A stretch of 64,000 bases of DNA, taken from Paractinoplanes durhamensis. Lineage in GTDB: Bacteria; Actinomycetota; Actinomycetes; Mycobacteriales; Micromonosporaceae. Position 1 is the stretch's first letter. Each line of letters starts with the position of its first letter. The position numbers and the translations under genes are program-made. The stretch covers positions 62,001-126,000 of the forward strand of contig NZ_BOML01000021.1 in assembly GCF_016862175.1 (NCBI RefSeq), in the 5' to 3' direction. The notes below the pieces were generated by a model. It saw only the letters and a program-made list of their open reading frames with translations. It was not told where the DNA came from and searched no databases. This document shows, in pieces, positions 1 to 8,595 of this stretch.

Positions 1-988
1 CATCCTCGGCTCCGACCCGAAGTTCGCGGCCGCGCAGGCCACCGCCAAGGGCAAGCTGCAGCGGACCGGCTGCAACGGCGGCGCCGACTGCTACACCTTC
101 GACTGGGGCGACCCCGACCAGCTCGCCGCCTACCTGCAGCTGCACCGCCAGCTGGCGCCGGCCGGCCTGGACTTCTGGTGGCTGGACTGGTGCTGCGACG
201 CCTCCCGCTCGACCAAGGCCGGCGTCACCCCGGACGCGTGGATCAACCAGCAGTACGCCGACGAGACCGGGTTCGCGTTCTCCCGGGCGTACGGATCGTT
301 GCAGGCCGGCGGCTACAGCGGGCCGACCGCGGTGCCGACCGGACCGTGGGCCGACAAGCGGACCACCCTGCACTTCACCGGCGACACCATCAGTGACTGG
401 GAGACGCTGCAGTTCGAGGTCGGCTACACCCCGGGCGAGTCGGCGGCGACCGGGCTGGCCGCGATCAGCCACGACATCGGCGGGCACACCGGCGGACTGC
501 AGGAGCCGGGCACCGAGGCGGGCAGCACCAAACTGCCGGACGACCTCTACGCCCGCTGGGTCCAGCTCGGCACGTTCCAGCCGATCGACCGGCTGCACTC
601 CAACCACAGCGACCGCCTGCCCTGGCAGTACGGCCCGGCCGCCAAGGCGTCCGCCACCAAGTTCCTTCAACTGCGCAAACAGCTTCAGCCCTACACGTAC
701 GCCGCGGCCGGCGTGGCAACCCGGACGGGTACGCCGATCGTCCGGCCGCTCTACCTGGCCTACCCGGGTGAGCAGGAGGCGTACGCCACCGCCGGTGCCG
801 AATACCTGTTCGGCGCCGACTACCTGGTCGCCCCGGTCACCACCCCCGGCACCAGCGCCACCACCACGGTCTGGTTCCCGCCCGGCAACACCTGGAAGGA
901 CTATTTCACCGGCCGCACCTACGCCGGCGGCAGCACCGCCCAGGTCACCACGACCCTGGACACGATGCCGGTGTTCGTCCGGTCGTAG
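1..988 (+). CDS. Glycoside hydrolase family 31 protein, 3' part only
   Basis: This is the C-terminal 328 codons of an alpha-glucosidase/xylosidase-type GH31 enzyme; the reading frame is open from base 2 and the start lies outside the window. Visible family signatures are FWWLDWCCD near residue 58, which carries the nucleophile Asp, then HFTGDTISDWETL with the acid/base Asp region, SHDIGGHTG, and RWVQLGTFQPIDRLHSNH. A beta-sandwich end follows, with EYLFGADYLVAPV and a TMPVFVRS terminus. Such enzymes cleave non-reducing alpha-linked sugars and are often secreted in actinomycetes, but the signal region cannot be seen. The exact substrate cannot be read from this fragment. Confidence 0.93.
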   Translation, partial: ILGSDPKFAAAQATAKGKLQRTGCNGGADCYTFDWGDPDQLAAYLQLHRQLAPAGLDFWWLDWCCDASRSTKAGVTPDAWINQQYADETGFAFSRAYGSLQAGGYSGPTAVPTGPWADKRTTLHFTGDTISDWETLQFEVGYTPGESAATGLAAISHDIGGHTGGLQEPGTEAGSTKLPDDLYARWVQLGTFQPIDRLHSNHSDRLPWQYGPAAKASATKFLQLRKQLQPYTYAAAGVATRTGTPIVRPLYLAYPGEQEAYATAGAEYLFGADYLVAPVTTPGTSATTTVWFPPGNTWKDYFTGRTYAGGSTAQVTTTLDTMPVFVRS

Positions 989-998
989 CTGCGCAGGT

Positions 999-1019
999 CA
1001 TAGCAGGGATTCCGCTATG
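999..1019. promoter_or_regulatory. Inverted repeat, candidate TetR operator
   Basis: CATAGC (999-1004) and GCTATG (1014-1019) are perfect 6-bp arms around 9 bp. The right arm overlaps a TATGGT -10-like box (1016-1021) that lies 9 nt before the ATG of the TetR gene. The position suits autorepression. The site is inferred from sequence only. Confidence 0.45.
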
Positions 1020-1030
1020 GTCGAAGCCTG

Positions 1031-1600
1031 ATGAGGCAGACCCGGGGAGTGCAGCGCGGCCCGCGCAGCGTGCAGGTAGTGCAGAGCGTGCGGGCCGCGG
1101 TGCTGGCCGAGCTGGACCGGGCCGGCTATGCCGGGCTGACCATCGACGGCGTCGCCAAGGCCGCCGGGGTGAACCGGACCACCATCTACCGGCGCTGGCC
1201 GTCGAAGGGCGAGCTGCTCGCGGCGGTCGTCGAGCCGATGCTGGAACGACTCGACGCCGAGCCGGACACCGGGTCGCTCCACCCCGACATGCTGGCCCTG
1301 CTGCTGTTGCTGCGCGACAACGCCGACCTGCCGGAGGGCCGGGCCCTCGCTGAGGCGGTCCGGGTCGGCTCGGCCGAGCTGCGCGACCTGGTCGACACGC
1401 TGACCGACCGATCACTGGCGCCGTTCCGCCGCGCGCTCGACCGGGCGGCCGAGCGCGGCGAGCTCCCCGCCGACGCCGACCGCCCGATGATCGCCTTCCT
1501 GGCGTTCTACGGCGTGATCATGTGGGGGCAGATCCACGACCTGCCCCCGACCGACGAGGACTGCGCCCGGATGCTCCGGGTCCTGCTGCCTCAGAGCTGA
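1031..1600 (+). CDS. TetR/AcrR family transcriptional regulator
   Basis: A 189-residue regulator of normal TetR length. The N-terminal helix-turn-helix reads TIDGVAKAAGVNRTTIYRRW (about residues 37-56), followed by SKGELL, the usual start of helix 4. The C-terminal ligand domain is all-helical with no recognisable ligand signature. The ATG start has no clear Shine-Dalgarno, but TATGGT lies 9 nt upstream, so the message may be leaderless or nearly so. The gene is convergent with the flavoprotein gene and overlaps it by 10 bp. A regulatory link between the two is possible but not shown, because the intervening promoter belongs to this gene only. Confidence 0.93.
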   Translation: MRQTRGVQRGPRSVQVVQSVRAAVLAELDRAGYAGLTIDGVAKAAGVNRTTIYRRWPSKGELLAAVVEPMLERLDAEPDTGSLHPDMLALLLLLRDNADLPEGRALAEAVRVGSAELRDLVDTLTDRSLAPFRRALDRAAERGELPADADRPMIAFLAFYGVIMWGQIHDLPPTDEDCARMLRVLLPQS

Positions 1601-3225
1601 CCGGCGGCGTGCCGGGCCGCGACGTATCCGTACGTCATGCCCTGGCCGATCGTGGCGCCCGGGCCGGGATAGACCCGGCCGAACGCGTTGCCGGCCGCGT
1701 TGCCCGCCGCGTAGAGCCCCTCGATCACGCTGCCGTCCGGGCGCAGCGCCCGGGCCAGGCCGTCGGCGCGGACGCCGCCGCAGGTGCCGAGGTCGCCCGG
1801 CACCACCTTGACCGCGTAGAACGGCCCCTTGCCGATCGGCCCGAGGCACGGGTTGGGCCGGATGCCCGGGTCGCCGTAATAGCGGTCGTAGGCGCTGTCG
1901 CCGCGGTGGAAGTCGTCGTCGCGGCCGGACGCGGCGAGCAGGTTGAACCGCTCGACGGTCGCCTTCAGCTCGGGCAGCCCGACCTGCTGGGCGAGCGCGT
2001 CGAGGCTGTCCGCCTTGACCGCGACCCCGGCGTCGTACCAGGCCTTCGGCAGCGCCTGGCGGGGGAACACGCCGCCGCCGAAGACGTAGCGGTTGCGGTA
2101 GGTCTGGTCGAAGATCATCCAGACCGGCAGCGTCTCCTTGATCATGATCTGCCCGGCGGTCATGTAGTTGACCGCCTCGTTCATGAACCGCCGGCCCTGC
2201 TGGTTGACGATGATCTGACCGGGCAGCGACCGCTCGGCCAGCAGCGGACCGGGCATCGGGCCGGGGATCGGCAGCGCCGGGAACCACCACGACTCGTTCA
2301 TGAAGGCCAGGTCGGCGCCGGCCGCCTTGGCGATCTCGATGGTGTCGCCGGTGTTGGCCGGGTTGCCCAGCGACCAGTCGGTGTCCAGCTGCTCGGACTG
2401 GAACTCGTGGCGCAGCGCGGCGTTGCGGTCGAACCCGCCCGCCGACAGCAGCACACCACGGTTCGCCCGCACGGTCACGTCGGTGCCGTCCCGGGTCACC
2501 ACCACGCCGGTCACCCGGCCGTCCTCGACCACCAGCTCCTTGAGTGGGCTGGCGAACCAGACCGGGATCTTCGACGCGCGGACCCCGGCGAACAGGCCCG
2601 CGGCCAGCGCGCCGCCGCCGGCGATGTACTCGCGGCGGATGGCCAGGCCACCCACGCCGAGGCCGAGCAGCCGGGCGGCGGTGACGATGCCGCGCGGGTG
2701 CCGGGCGACCAGGTTGAGCCACTTGTAGGTGCGGCCGGTGATCGGCATCGGGAACGGCGCGGTCAGGGCGGGCGGCCGCAGCAGGGCCCGGTCGGCGCCG
2801 AGCCGGCGGGCGTCGAAGGGTGCGGGCTCCATCGCCCGGCCGGTGGCCGAGCCGCCCGGCAGCTCCGGGAAGTAGTCGGCGTAGCCGGCCATCCACTGGA
2901 ACTTCAGGGGAGTGCGGCGGCGCAGCACATCGACCGCGGCCGGGCCGTGCTCGATGTGGGTGGCCCAGCGCGACTCGGGCGTCTCGCCGGCCGTCACGTT
3001 GCTCAGGTACTCGCGGGCGCGCTCCGGGCTGTCCACCACGCCGGCCTGCCGGAGCAGGGCGTTGTTCGGGATCCAGAAGCCGCCGCCGGACAGGGCGGTC
3101 GAGCCGCCGAAGTACTCGGACTTCTCGATGATGAGGACGGACAGGCCCGATTCGGCCGCGGCCAGCGCCGCCAGCATCCCCGTCCCGGAACCGACCACCA
3201 CGAAGTCGAAACTCGCCTCGTCCAT
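1591..3225 (-). CDS. FAD-dependent 3-ketosteroid delta-1-dehydrogenase-like protein
   Basis: A 544-residue flavoprotein of the KstD/fumarate-reductase fold. The N-terminal FAD motif is VVVGSGTGMLAALAAAESG, followed by an acidic EKSEYFGGSTALSGGG stretch. Near the C-terminus VYPGPGATIGQGMTYG keeps the Tyr and Gly that in characterised ketosteroid dehydrogenases sit at the active site, and GYADYFPELPGG resembles the first catalytic Tyr region. It would introduce a 1,2 double bond into a 3-oxosteroid-like ring, although FAD-binding dehydrogenases for other substrates share this fold. The start at 3225 is chosen because AAGGTGGGG precedes it; a longer frame would add eight residues without a better ribosome site. 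No other sterol genes adjoin. Confidence 0.88.
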   Translation of the reverse strand: MDEASFDFVVVGSGTGMLAALAAAESGLSVLIIEKSEYFGGSTALSGGGFWIPNNALLRQAGVVDSPERAREYLSNVTAGETPESRWATHIEHGPAAVDVLRRRTPLKFQWMAGYADYFPELPGGSATGRAMEPAPFDARRLGADRALLRPPALTAPFPMPITGRTYKWLNLVARHPRGIVTAARLLGLGVGGLAIRREYIAGGGALAAGLFAGVRASKIPVWFASPLKELVVEDGRVTGVVVTRDGTDVTVRANRGVLLSAGGFDRNAALRHEFQSEQLDTDWSLGNPANTGDTIEIAKAAGADLAFMNESWWFPALPIPGPMPGPLLAERSLPGQIIVNQQGRRFMNEAVNYMTAGQIMIKETLPVWMIFDQTYRNRYVFGGGVFPRQALPKAWYDAGVAVKADSLDALAQQVGLPELKATVERFNLLAASGRDDDFHRGDSAYDRYYGDPGIRPNPCLGPIGKGPFYAVKVVPGDLGTCGGVRADGLARALRPDGSVIEGLYAAGNAAGNAFGRVYPGPGATIGQGMTYGYVAARHAAGQL

Positions 3226-3274
3226 GCGCACCCCACCTTGTCCGCGCACGCTTCGCGTGCTCAGTTGACCATGG

Positions 3275-3324
3275 GTTCGACGCTAGGCCGCAGGTAGGGC
3301 CAATGGCAACAGATTGCTGCCATT
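3275..3324 (-). promoter_or_regulatory. Candidate promoter with overlapping inverted repeat for the flavoprotein gene
   Basis: AATGGCA (3302-3308) and TGCCATT (3318-3324) form a perfect 7-bp inverted repeat with a 9-nt spacer. On the minus strand TTGCCA inside it could serve as a -35 box, with TAGCGT about 18 nt downstream as a -10 box. An operator over the -35 suggests repressor control. A second small repeat, GCACGC/GCGTGC (3246-3260), lies in the leader. The repeat also abuts the methyltransferase stop codon. Confidence 0.4.
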
Positions 3325-5171
3325 TAAAGATCGAAGCTGCGCAGGTGGACCGGCTCGACGTGGGCGGGCAGCGCGTGTGCGACGCTCTCGAACAGCGGGT
3401 CGTCCTCGGTGACCACGAAGGCGACCTCGACCCGGTCGTCCAGGGCTTTGATGAAGTCCTCGGTGTGGCCGGGGTCGGCGAGGATGCCGTAGCTGTCGGC
3501 GACGGCCCAGCCGGCCGAGACGTCCTCGATGCGCCGGCCCCGGGCCCCGGCCCGCATCCACAGCAGCGGGGCGATCCGGGTGAACTCGCCGGCGTCGTAG
3601 GTCAGGGTGAAGAACTCGATGTTCTCCTCGAAGCCGGCCGCCATCGGGAACTCGTCGGTGAACCGGTAGTCGCCTTTCACCGGCATTCCTTCGGGGGTAC
3701 GACCGGTGGCCGCGGCCGCCGTCCGCGGCTTGGTGATGTGCTCGCAGATGCCGCGCGCCTCCCACTGCGGGTCGCCCGGGTGCAGGCCGCGAGCCCGCAG
3801 GCCGGCCTGCTCGCCCTCGGCCACCTCGTTGTTGGTGATCGCGATCGACGTCCGCCGGCCGCCGTCCTGCCGGTTCAGCCGGAACGTGGCGTGCGTGGTC
3901 GTCCCGGACCCGGCGAAGAAGTCGACCACCACGGCGGCCGGCTTGTCGGCGAGGAAGTGGCGCAGGCAGTCCTCGACCGCGTACAGCGACTTGGGGAACG
4001 GGAAGCGGCGGCCGGGCAGCAGGTCCTTGAGGATCTCGGTGCCGAACCGCTGGGCGTCGTGCGACGGCCGGTTCCAGGCGGTGGTCGGCATGACCAGCCG
4101 GCCGGTGACGTAGCCGGCCACCACCGAACCGTCCGGCGCCCGGCCGGTGACCTCGACGTGGCCGGCCTCGATGTCGCTGACGATGCCGCCGGTCAGGTAG
4201 CCGATGGCGTACTCCTGCGGCGCGCCCGCCGTCCGCCGCCCGGCCCGCAGGTAGCCCTGCCGCAGGCGGTTGCGGGCGGCGTCCGGGGTGAGCCCCCAGT
4301 TCATCTCGGTGCCGTCCGGCCGGACCGGGAACACCGCGACACAGCCGGGCCGCACCGGCGCGCCGGTGCGCGGCATGTCGCCGGGCAGCGGCTCGCCGAT
4401 CCCGGCGATGAAACCGGTCCGCCGGTCGACGTAGATCGGGAAGAACTGCGACGGGCCGCCCTTGGCGGTGCCGCGCCGCGAGGCGATGTCGCTGCGCCGC
4501 AGGGTGTCCCAGGTGACCGGGCGCCGCTCCTCCTGGCGCTGATCGGCGAGCACCCTCGACCGGCCGATCCGGACGAAGAAGATGTATTCGTCGGTGCGGG
4601 CGAACTCGGCGGCCCGGCCGGCCCCGGCCGGGTTGATCACCGAGGACACCATCTGCATCCGGCCGTCCGGGAAGGTCTGCTCCAGCAGCAGGCCCAACCG
4701 CAGGTACTCCTTCTCGTCGATCGTCACGATCAGCACCGAGTCGGCCGGGTTGAGCAGCTCCCGGGCCAGCAGCAGGCGCCGCTCCATGAACGACAGCCAC
4801 TTCGAGTGCCGGTAGCGGTCGTCGTCGGCGACGTAGTGGTTGTTGTACTTCCAGTCCTTGGCGCCGGTGTTGTAGGGCGGGTCGAGGTAGATGCAGTCGA
4901 CCCGGCCGCGATGGGTGAACAGCAGGGCCCGAAGGGCGTGCTCGTTCTCCGCGTTGATCACCGCGTGGAACGGCTTGTCGCCACCGAGCTCGATCTTCCC
5001 GGTGGAGACGAGGCCCGGATGGATCGGCTCGCCGGCCTCCGACGAGTGCCGCTCGAAGTTCAGCCCGAAGGCCCGGCGATCGGCCAGCGCGGCGATCTCG
5101 GTCTCGAGCCGGCGAGCCAGCCCCGGCTCGATGGCGCGAAGCTGTCTTAGCAGGTCAGTGAGCCTGGACAC
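3324..5171 (-). CDS. Site-specific DNA methyltransferase, beta class
   Basis: A 615-residue amino-methyltransferase. The catalytic motif DPPYNTG lies at residues 97-103, and the AdoMet-binding motif DFFAGSGTT comes later near residue 416. DPPY before FxGxG is the beta order seen in type III Mod subunits and many N6-adenine or N4-cytosine methylases. The start is GTG with a short AGG stretch just before it. No restriction endonuclease, Res helicase or specificity subunit lies within the window on either side, so it looks solitary: a regulatory methylase, or a remnant or member of a defence system without a local partner. The target sequence cannot be read. Confidence 0.9.
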   Translation of the reverse strand: MSRLTDLLRQLRAIEPGLARRLETEIAALADRRAFGLNFERHSSEAGEPIHPGLVSTGKIELGGDKPFHAVINAENEHALRALLFTHRGRVDCIYLDPPYNTGAKDWKYNNHYVADDDRYRHSKWLSFMERRLLLARELLNPADSVLIVTIDEKEYLRLGLLLEQTFPDGRMQMVSSVINPAGAGRAAEFARTDEYIFFVRIGRSRVLADQRQEERRPVTWDTLRRSDIASRRGTAKGGPSQFFPIYVDRRTGFIAGIGEPLPGDMPRTGAPVRPGCVAVFPVRPDGTEMNWGLTPDAARNRLRQGYLRAGRRTAGAPQEYAIGYLTGGIVSDIEAGHVEVTGRAPDGSVVAGYVTGRLVMPTTAWNRPSHDAQRFGTEILKDLLPGRRFPFPKSLYAVEDCLRHFLADKPAAVVVDFFAGSGTTTHATFRLNRQDGGRRTSIAITNNEVAEGEQAGLRARGLHPGDPQWEARGICEHITKPRTAAAATGRTPEGMPVKGDYRFTDEFPMAAGFEENIEFFTLTYDAGEFTRIAPLLWMRAGARGRRIEDVSAGWAVADSYGILADPGHTEDFIKALDDRVEVAFVVTEDDPLFESVAHALPAHVEPVHLRSFDL

Positions 5172-5232
5172 GACCTCAGTCTGCCACGGTCAAGGGGCCT
5201 TCCCGTTGATTCGCGACCGGGAGACCAACGTA

Positions 5233-5294
5233 TTGACATATTCCCGTACATCAATGAAAGGTGGCGGACATCGTTGTCGGATGACATCGTTGTC
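5233..5294 (+). promoter_or_regulatory. Promoter -35 box and tandem operator upstream of the GH92 gene
   Basis: TTGACA (5233-5238) is a consensus -35; the -10 is weak. Two identical 12-bp boxes, GACATCGTTGTC at 5267-5278 and 5283-5294, lie 16 bp apart. Each is itself a near palindrome (GACA...TGTC). They sit between the promoter and the AGGAGG ribosome site (5296-5301), a layout expected for repression by a LacI- or ROK-type sugar regulator. No such regulator is encoded nearby. Confidence 0.6.
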
Positions 5295-5308
5295 AGGAGG
5301 AGTCCGCC

Positions 5309-8146
5309 ATGCTCCGTACTCGCATCGCCGCCGCCCTGGCCGGCCTTGCCGTGACCGTCCCCATCGGCGCCTCGGCGCAGGCAACCGGGCCCACCGACCC
5401 GGCCGCCTACGTGAACCCGTTCATCGGCACCACGAATCTCGGCAACACCTACCCGGGCGCAGTCCGGCCGTTCGGCATGCTGGCCTGGAGCCCGCAGACC
5501 TCGCGCGGCAACCAGATCGCCACCCCGGCCCCGGGCGGCTATCAATACACCGCCACCCGGATCCGCGGGCTCAGCCTCACCCACCTCAGCGGCGTCGGCT
5601 GCTCGGGCGGCAACGGCGACATCCCGATCATGCCGATCACCACGGCGGTGACCGGCTCGCCGACCGCGGACACCACCGACGCGGTCTACGCGAGCACGTT
5701 CGCGCACGTCAACGAGGCGGCCGAGCCCGGCTATTACCGGGTCGGCCTGGACAGCGGGGCCGGCGCCGAACTCACCGTCACCGACCGCACCGGGCTGGGC
5801 CGGTTCAGCTTCCCCGCCGACAAGCCGGCCGGGCTGCTCTTCCGCACCTCGCTGTCGGAGACCGGCAGCGCCGACGCCACCGTCCACATCGACCCGGCCA
5901 CCCGCACCATCACCGGCTCGGTCAGCGCCGGCAACTTCTGCGGGCCGCAGAGCACCGACAACTCGCACGCCTACTACACGCTGCACTTCGTCGCGACCCT
6001 CGACCAGCCGTTCGAGACCACCGGGACCTGGACGGACGGCACGCTCAGCGCGGGCGGCACCGACGCGCGGGGCGGCAGCGGCTACAGCGCCACCGGGCGG
6101 CCGGTCGCCGGGAAGGGCTCGGGCGGCTACGTGACGTTCGCGCCGGGGACGACCGCCGTCACGATGCGCGTGGCCATCGCGTACACAGATCTGGACGGAG
6201 CGGAACGGAACCTCGCCGCCGAGTCACCGGAGGATCTTGGCTTTGATGATGTCCGGGCGAAGGCCCGGGCCGTCTGGAACGAGCGGCTCAACAAGATCAA
6301 AATCGGTGGGGGTACGCCGGACCAGCGCGCGATCTTCTACACGGCGCTCTACCACTCCGCCCTGGAACCGACCCTGACCAGCGACGCCGACGGCCGTTAC
6401 TACGGTGCCGACGACCGGATCCACCAGGTCGGCGGGCGGCAGAAGGCGCAGTACGGCACGTTCTCCGGCTGGGACGTCTACCGCGCGCAGGTCCAGCTGC
6501 TGGCCCTGCTGGACCGGCGGCAGGCCAGTGACTATGCGCAGTCGCTGTTCAACTACGCCACCCAGCGCGACGGCGAGTGGGATCGCTGGCTGCTGCAGCA
6601 CGGCAAGACCGCGGTGATGTCCGGCGACCCGGCCGCCGCCGCGATCGCCGCCATCTACGCGTTCGGGGCCCGCGACTTCGACGCCCGCGGCGCCCTGACA
6701 TCCCTGGTGCACGCGGCGACCGTGCCGACCGCGAACGACGAGAGCGACGACGGCTGCAACGTCGAGTGCGTCGGCCAGCGGCCGTCGCTGGAGGAGTACC
6801 TGAGCCTCGGCTACGTGCCGGCCGACGACTGCCACTGCTGGGGCGGCGCCGCCGAGACCCTGGAGGACGCGGCCGCCGACTACGGCATCGCCCGGCTGGC
6901 CGCGGCGCTCGGTGACCGCGCCACCTACCGGACGTTCCTGGCCCGCAGCCTCAACTGGCGCAACGTCTTCGACCCGCAGGCCAAGGCCGACCCGGGCCTC
7001 GACCACAACATCCGCGAGCACATCACCGCGATCACCGCGAGCGGCGAGAACCCGCCCAGTGAGGGGAAGGCGCAGGGCTTCGACGGCGACAAGGGCACCA
7101 AGTGGCTGACCTTCGACACCACCGGCTGGATCGCCGCCCGGCTGGACGCGCCGCTGACCGTCGACCACTACGCGCTCACCTCCGGCAACGACGAGCCGGG
7201 GCGCGACCCGGTCGACTGGGAGCTGCAGGGCTCGGCCGACGGCGTCACCTGGACCACGATCGATTCCCGAACGGACCAGACCTTCGAAAAACGAGGGCAG
7301 ACCTTGGGGTACGCCGTGAGCGAGCCCCAGCCGTACGCCAATTATCGTCTGAATGTCGTTAAGAACGGCGGTGAGGACATCGTGCAGCTCGGTGAGATCG
7401 AGCTGGCCGACCCGGCGGTGCCCACGCCGGCGCCGATCGACAGCCCGTATGTCGGCTGGATGCGCGACCGCTACCGCGACGGCACCTGGGCCGAGGGGTT
7501 CACCCCGTCCTCGCAGACCGGGTTCGTCGAGGGCAGCAGCGCCCAGTACACCTGGATGGTCTACTCCGACGTGCTGACCCTGGCCGAGCGGATGGGCGGC
7601 ACCGGCGTCGCGGTCGAGCGGCTCGACGCGTTCTTCCGCAACCCGGACGGCACGTTCGACCTCAGCGCCAAGAAGCTGACCCGCTTCGACGCCACCAACG
7701 AGCCGGACATCCAGACGCCGTACCTCTACAACTATTTCGGCGCCGCCTACAAGACCCAGGAGACGGTGGCGGCGATCATCGGCACGAAGTGGAGCAACGG
7801 CACCGGCGGCATCCCCGGCAACGACGACGCCGGCACGATGAGCGCCTGGTACGTACTGTCCGCGCTCGGCCTCTATCCGACCGTCCCGACCCGGGCCGAG
7901 CTGGCCCTGACCACGCCGCTGTTCCCGCGGGCGGTGGTCCGGCTCGGCAGCGGCCGCCCGCTCGTCATCGACGTCTCCGGCACCGGTCCCTACGTCCAGG
8001 GTCTGAAGATCAACGGCCGGGGGACGACGAAGGCCTGGCTGCCGGCTCGCACGGTCTCGACCGGCGGCCATCTGACGTACGCCCTGGGGACGGCACCCAG
8101 CCGCACCTGGGGCAGCGGCCCTGGCGACGTGCCGCCGCAGAACTGA
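5309..8146 (+). CDS. Secreted GH92 family alpha-mannosidase with inserted F5/8-type C module
   Basis: A 945-residue exported glycosidase. Residues 1-25 form a signal peptide ending SAQA. The mature part starts with the GH92 signature YVNPFIGTTNLGNTYPGA. The catalytic barrel follows, with the typical WDVYR segment, and GNDDAGTMSAWYVLSALG near residue 832 supplies the conserved acidic residues. A coagulation-factor 5/8-type, carbohydrate-binding-like module (about residues 570-705) is inserted inside the catalytic region. GH92 enzymes are calcium-dependent exo-alpha-mannosidases that trim mannans or N-glycans. The ATG is preceded by AGGAGGAG. It fits a mannan theme with the GH76 gene at 38.7 kb and the phosphomannose isomerase at 62.2 kb. 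Confidence 0.95.
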   Translation: MLRTRIAAALAGLAVTVPIGASAQATGPTDPAAYVNPFIGTTNLGNTYPGAVRPFGMLAWSPQTSRGNQIATPAPGGYQYTATRIRGLSLTHLSGVGCSGGNGDIPIMPITTAVTGSPTADTTDAVYASTFAHVNEAAEPGYYRVGLDSGAGAELTVTDRTGLGRFSFPADKPAGLLFRTSLSETGSADATVHIDPATRTITGSVSAGNFCGPQSTDNSHAYYTLHFVATLDQPFETTGTWTDGTLSAGGTDARGGSGYSATGRPVAGKGSGGYVTFAPGTTAVTMRVAIAYTDLDGAERNLAAESPEDLGFDDVRAKARAVWNERLNKIKIGGGTPDQRAIFYTALYHSALEPTLTSDADGRYYGADDRIHQVGGRQKAQYGTFSGWDVYRAQVQLLALLDRRQASDYAQSLFNYATQRDGEWDRWLLQHGKTAVMSGDPAAAAIAAIYAFGARDFDARGALTSLVHAATVPTANDESDDGCNVECVGQRPSLEEYLSLGYVPADDCHCWGGAAETLEDAAADYGIARLAAALGDRATYRTFLARSLNWRNVFDPQAKADPGLDHNIREHITAITASGENPPSEGKAQGFDGDKGTKWLTFDTTGWIAARLDAPLTVDHYALTSGNDEPGRDPVDWELQGSADGVTWTTIDSRTDQTFEKRGQTLGYAVSEPQPYANYRLNVVKNGGEDIVQLGEIELADPAVPTPAPIDSPYVGWMRDRYRDGTWAEGFTPSSQTGFVEGSSAQYTWMVYSDVLTLAERMGGTGVAVERLDAFFRNPDGTFDLSAKKLTRFDATNEPDIQTPYLYNYFGAAYKTQETVAAIIGTKWSNGTGGIPGNDDAGTMSAWYVLSALGLYPTVPTRAELALTTPLFPRAVVRLGSGRPLVIDVSGTGPYVQGLKINGRGTTKAWLPARTVSTGGHLTYALGTAPSRTWGSGPGDVPPQN

Positions 8147-8178
8147 GGTTGCCGCTTCGATGAGCGCGGGGCCGGGTG

Positions 8179-8198
8179 CACCGATAGCGTGATCGGTG
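8179..8198 (+). promoter_or_regulatory. Inverted repeat over a TAGCGT -10 box, upstream of the channel unit
   Basis: CACCGAT (8179-8185) and ATCGGTG (8192-8198) are perfect 7-bp arms. The candidate -10 TAGCGT (8185-8190) lies within the repeat, so a bound regulator would block initiation. A GGGGAG ribosome site and the ATG at 8212 follow. The -35 is not clear. Confidence 0.45.
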
Positions 8199-8211
8199 AG
8201 GGGAGTGGTGC

Positions 8212-8595
8212 ATGAGTCTGGAAAAGGTGGTCTTCGGCTTCTTCGTGCTGCTGGCGGCCACGCTGAACTTCGGCTTCTTCATCGGCGACCTGTCCGACCC
8301 GGCCCTGCACAACGTCTACGAGCTGTTCGCCGCGGTGGTGGTCAGCCTGATCACCACCGTGCTGAAGTTCGGCGACCGCACCCAGATCGGCGCGGTGCAC
8401 CTGGCCACCAGCCTGGTCGCCGACCTGCAGCTGATCGCGGCCGCGCTGATGTGGGCGTGGGGCACCCAGATCGAGGGCGGCCTGACCCCCGGGACGATGG
8501 CCGCCGTCGTGTCGCTCTCCGGCGGCGCGCTGCTGGCCAACCTGGTCTCGGTCGTGCTCCTGGTGATCGAGACGACGACGTTCCACCGCCGATGA
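8212..8595 (+). CDS. Small membrane protein of the DUF6394 type
   Basis: A 127-residue integral membrane protein with about four hydrophobic segments. They begin VVFGFFVLLAATLNFGFFIG, continue ELFAAVVVSLITTVLKFGD and end LLANLVSVVLLVIETT. The sequence resembles the uncharacterised DUF6394 group, which I recall only from general family knowledge. Its stop codon overlaps the ATG of the downstream potassium-channel gene by 4 bp (ATGA), so the two are translationally coupled and the small protein is probably an accessory or partner of the channel. The start has a GGGGAG ribosome site. No function is established. Confidence 0.82.
   Translation: MSLEKVVFGFFVLLAATLNFGFFIGDLSDPALHNVYELFAAVVVSLITTVLKFGDRTQIGAVHLATSLVADLQLIAAALMWAWGTQIEGGLTPGTMAAVVSLSGGALLANLVSVVLLVIETTTFHRR

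Noticed and set aside
8196-8591. An in-frame upstream extension of the potassium channel gene starting at 8196.
   Set aside because: It runs out of phase through the small membrane protein gene, and the ATG at 8592 overlaps that gene's stop in the usual coupled way.
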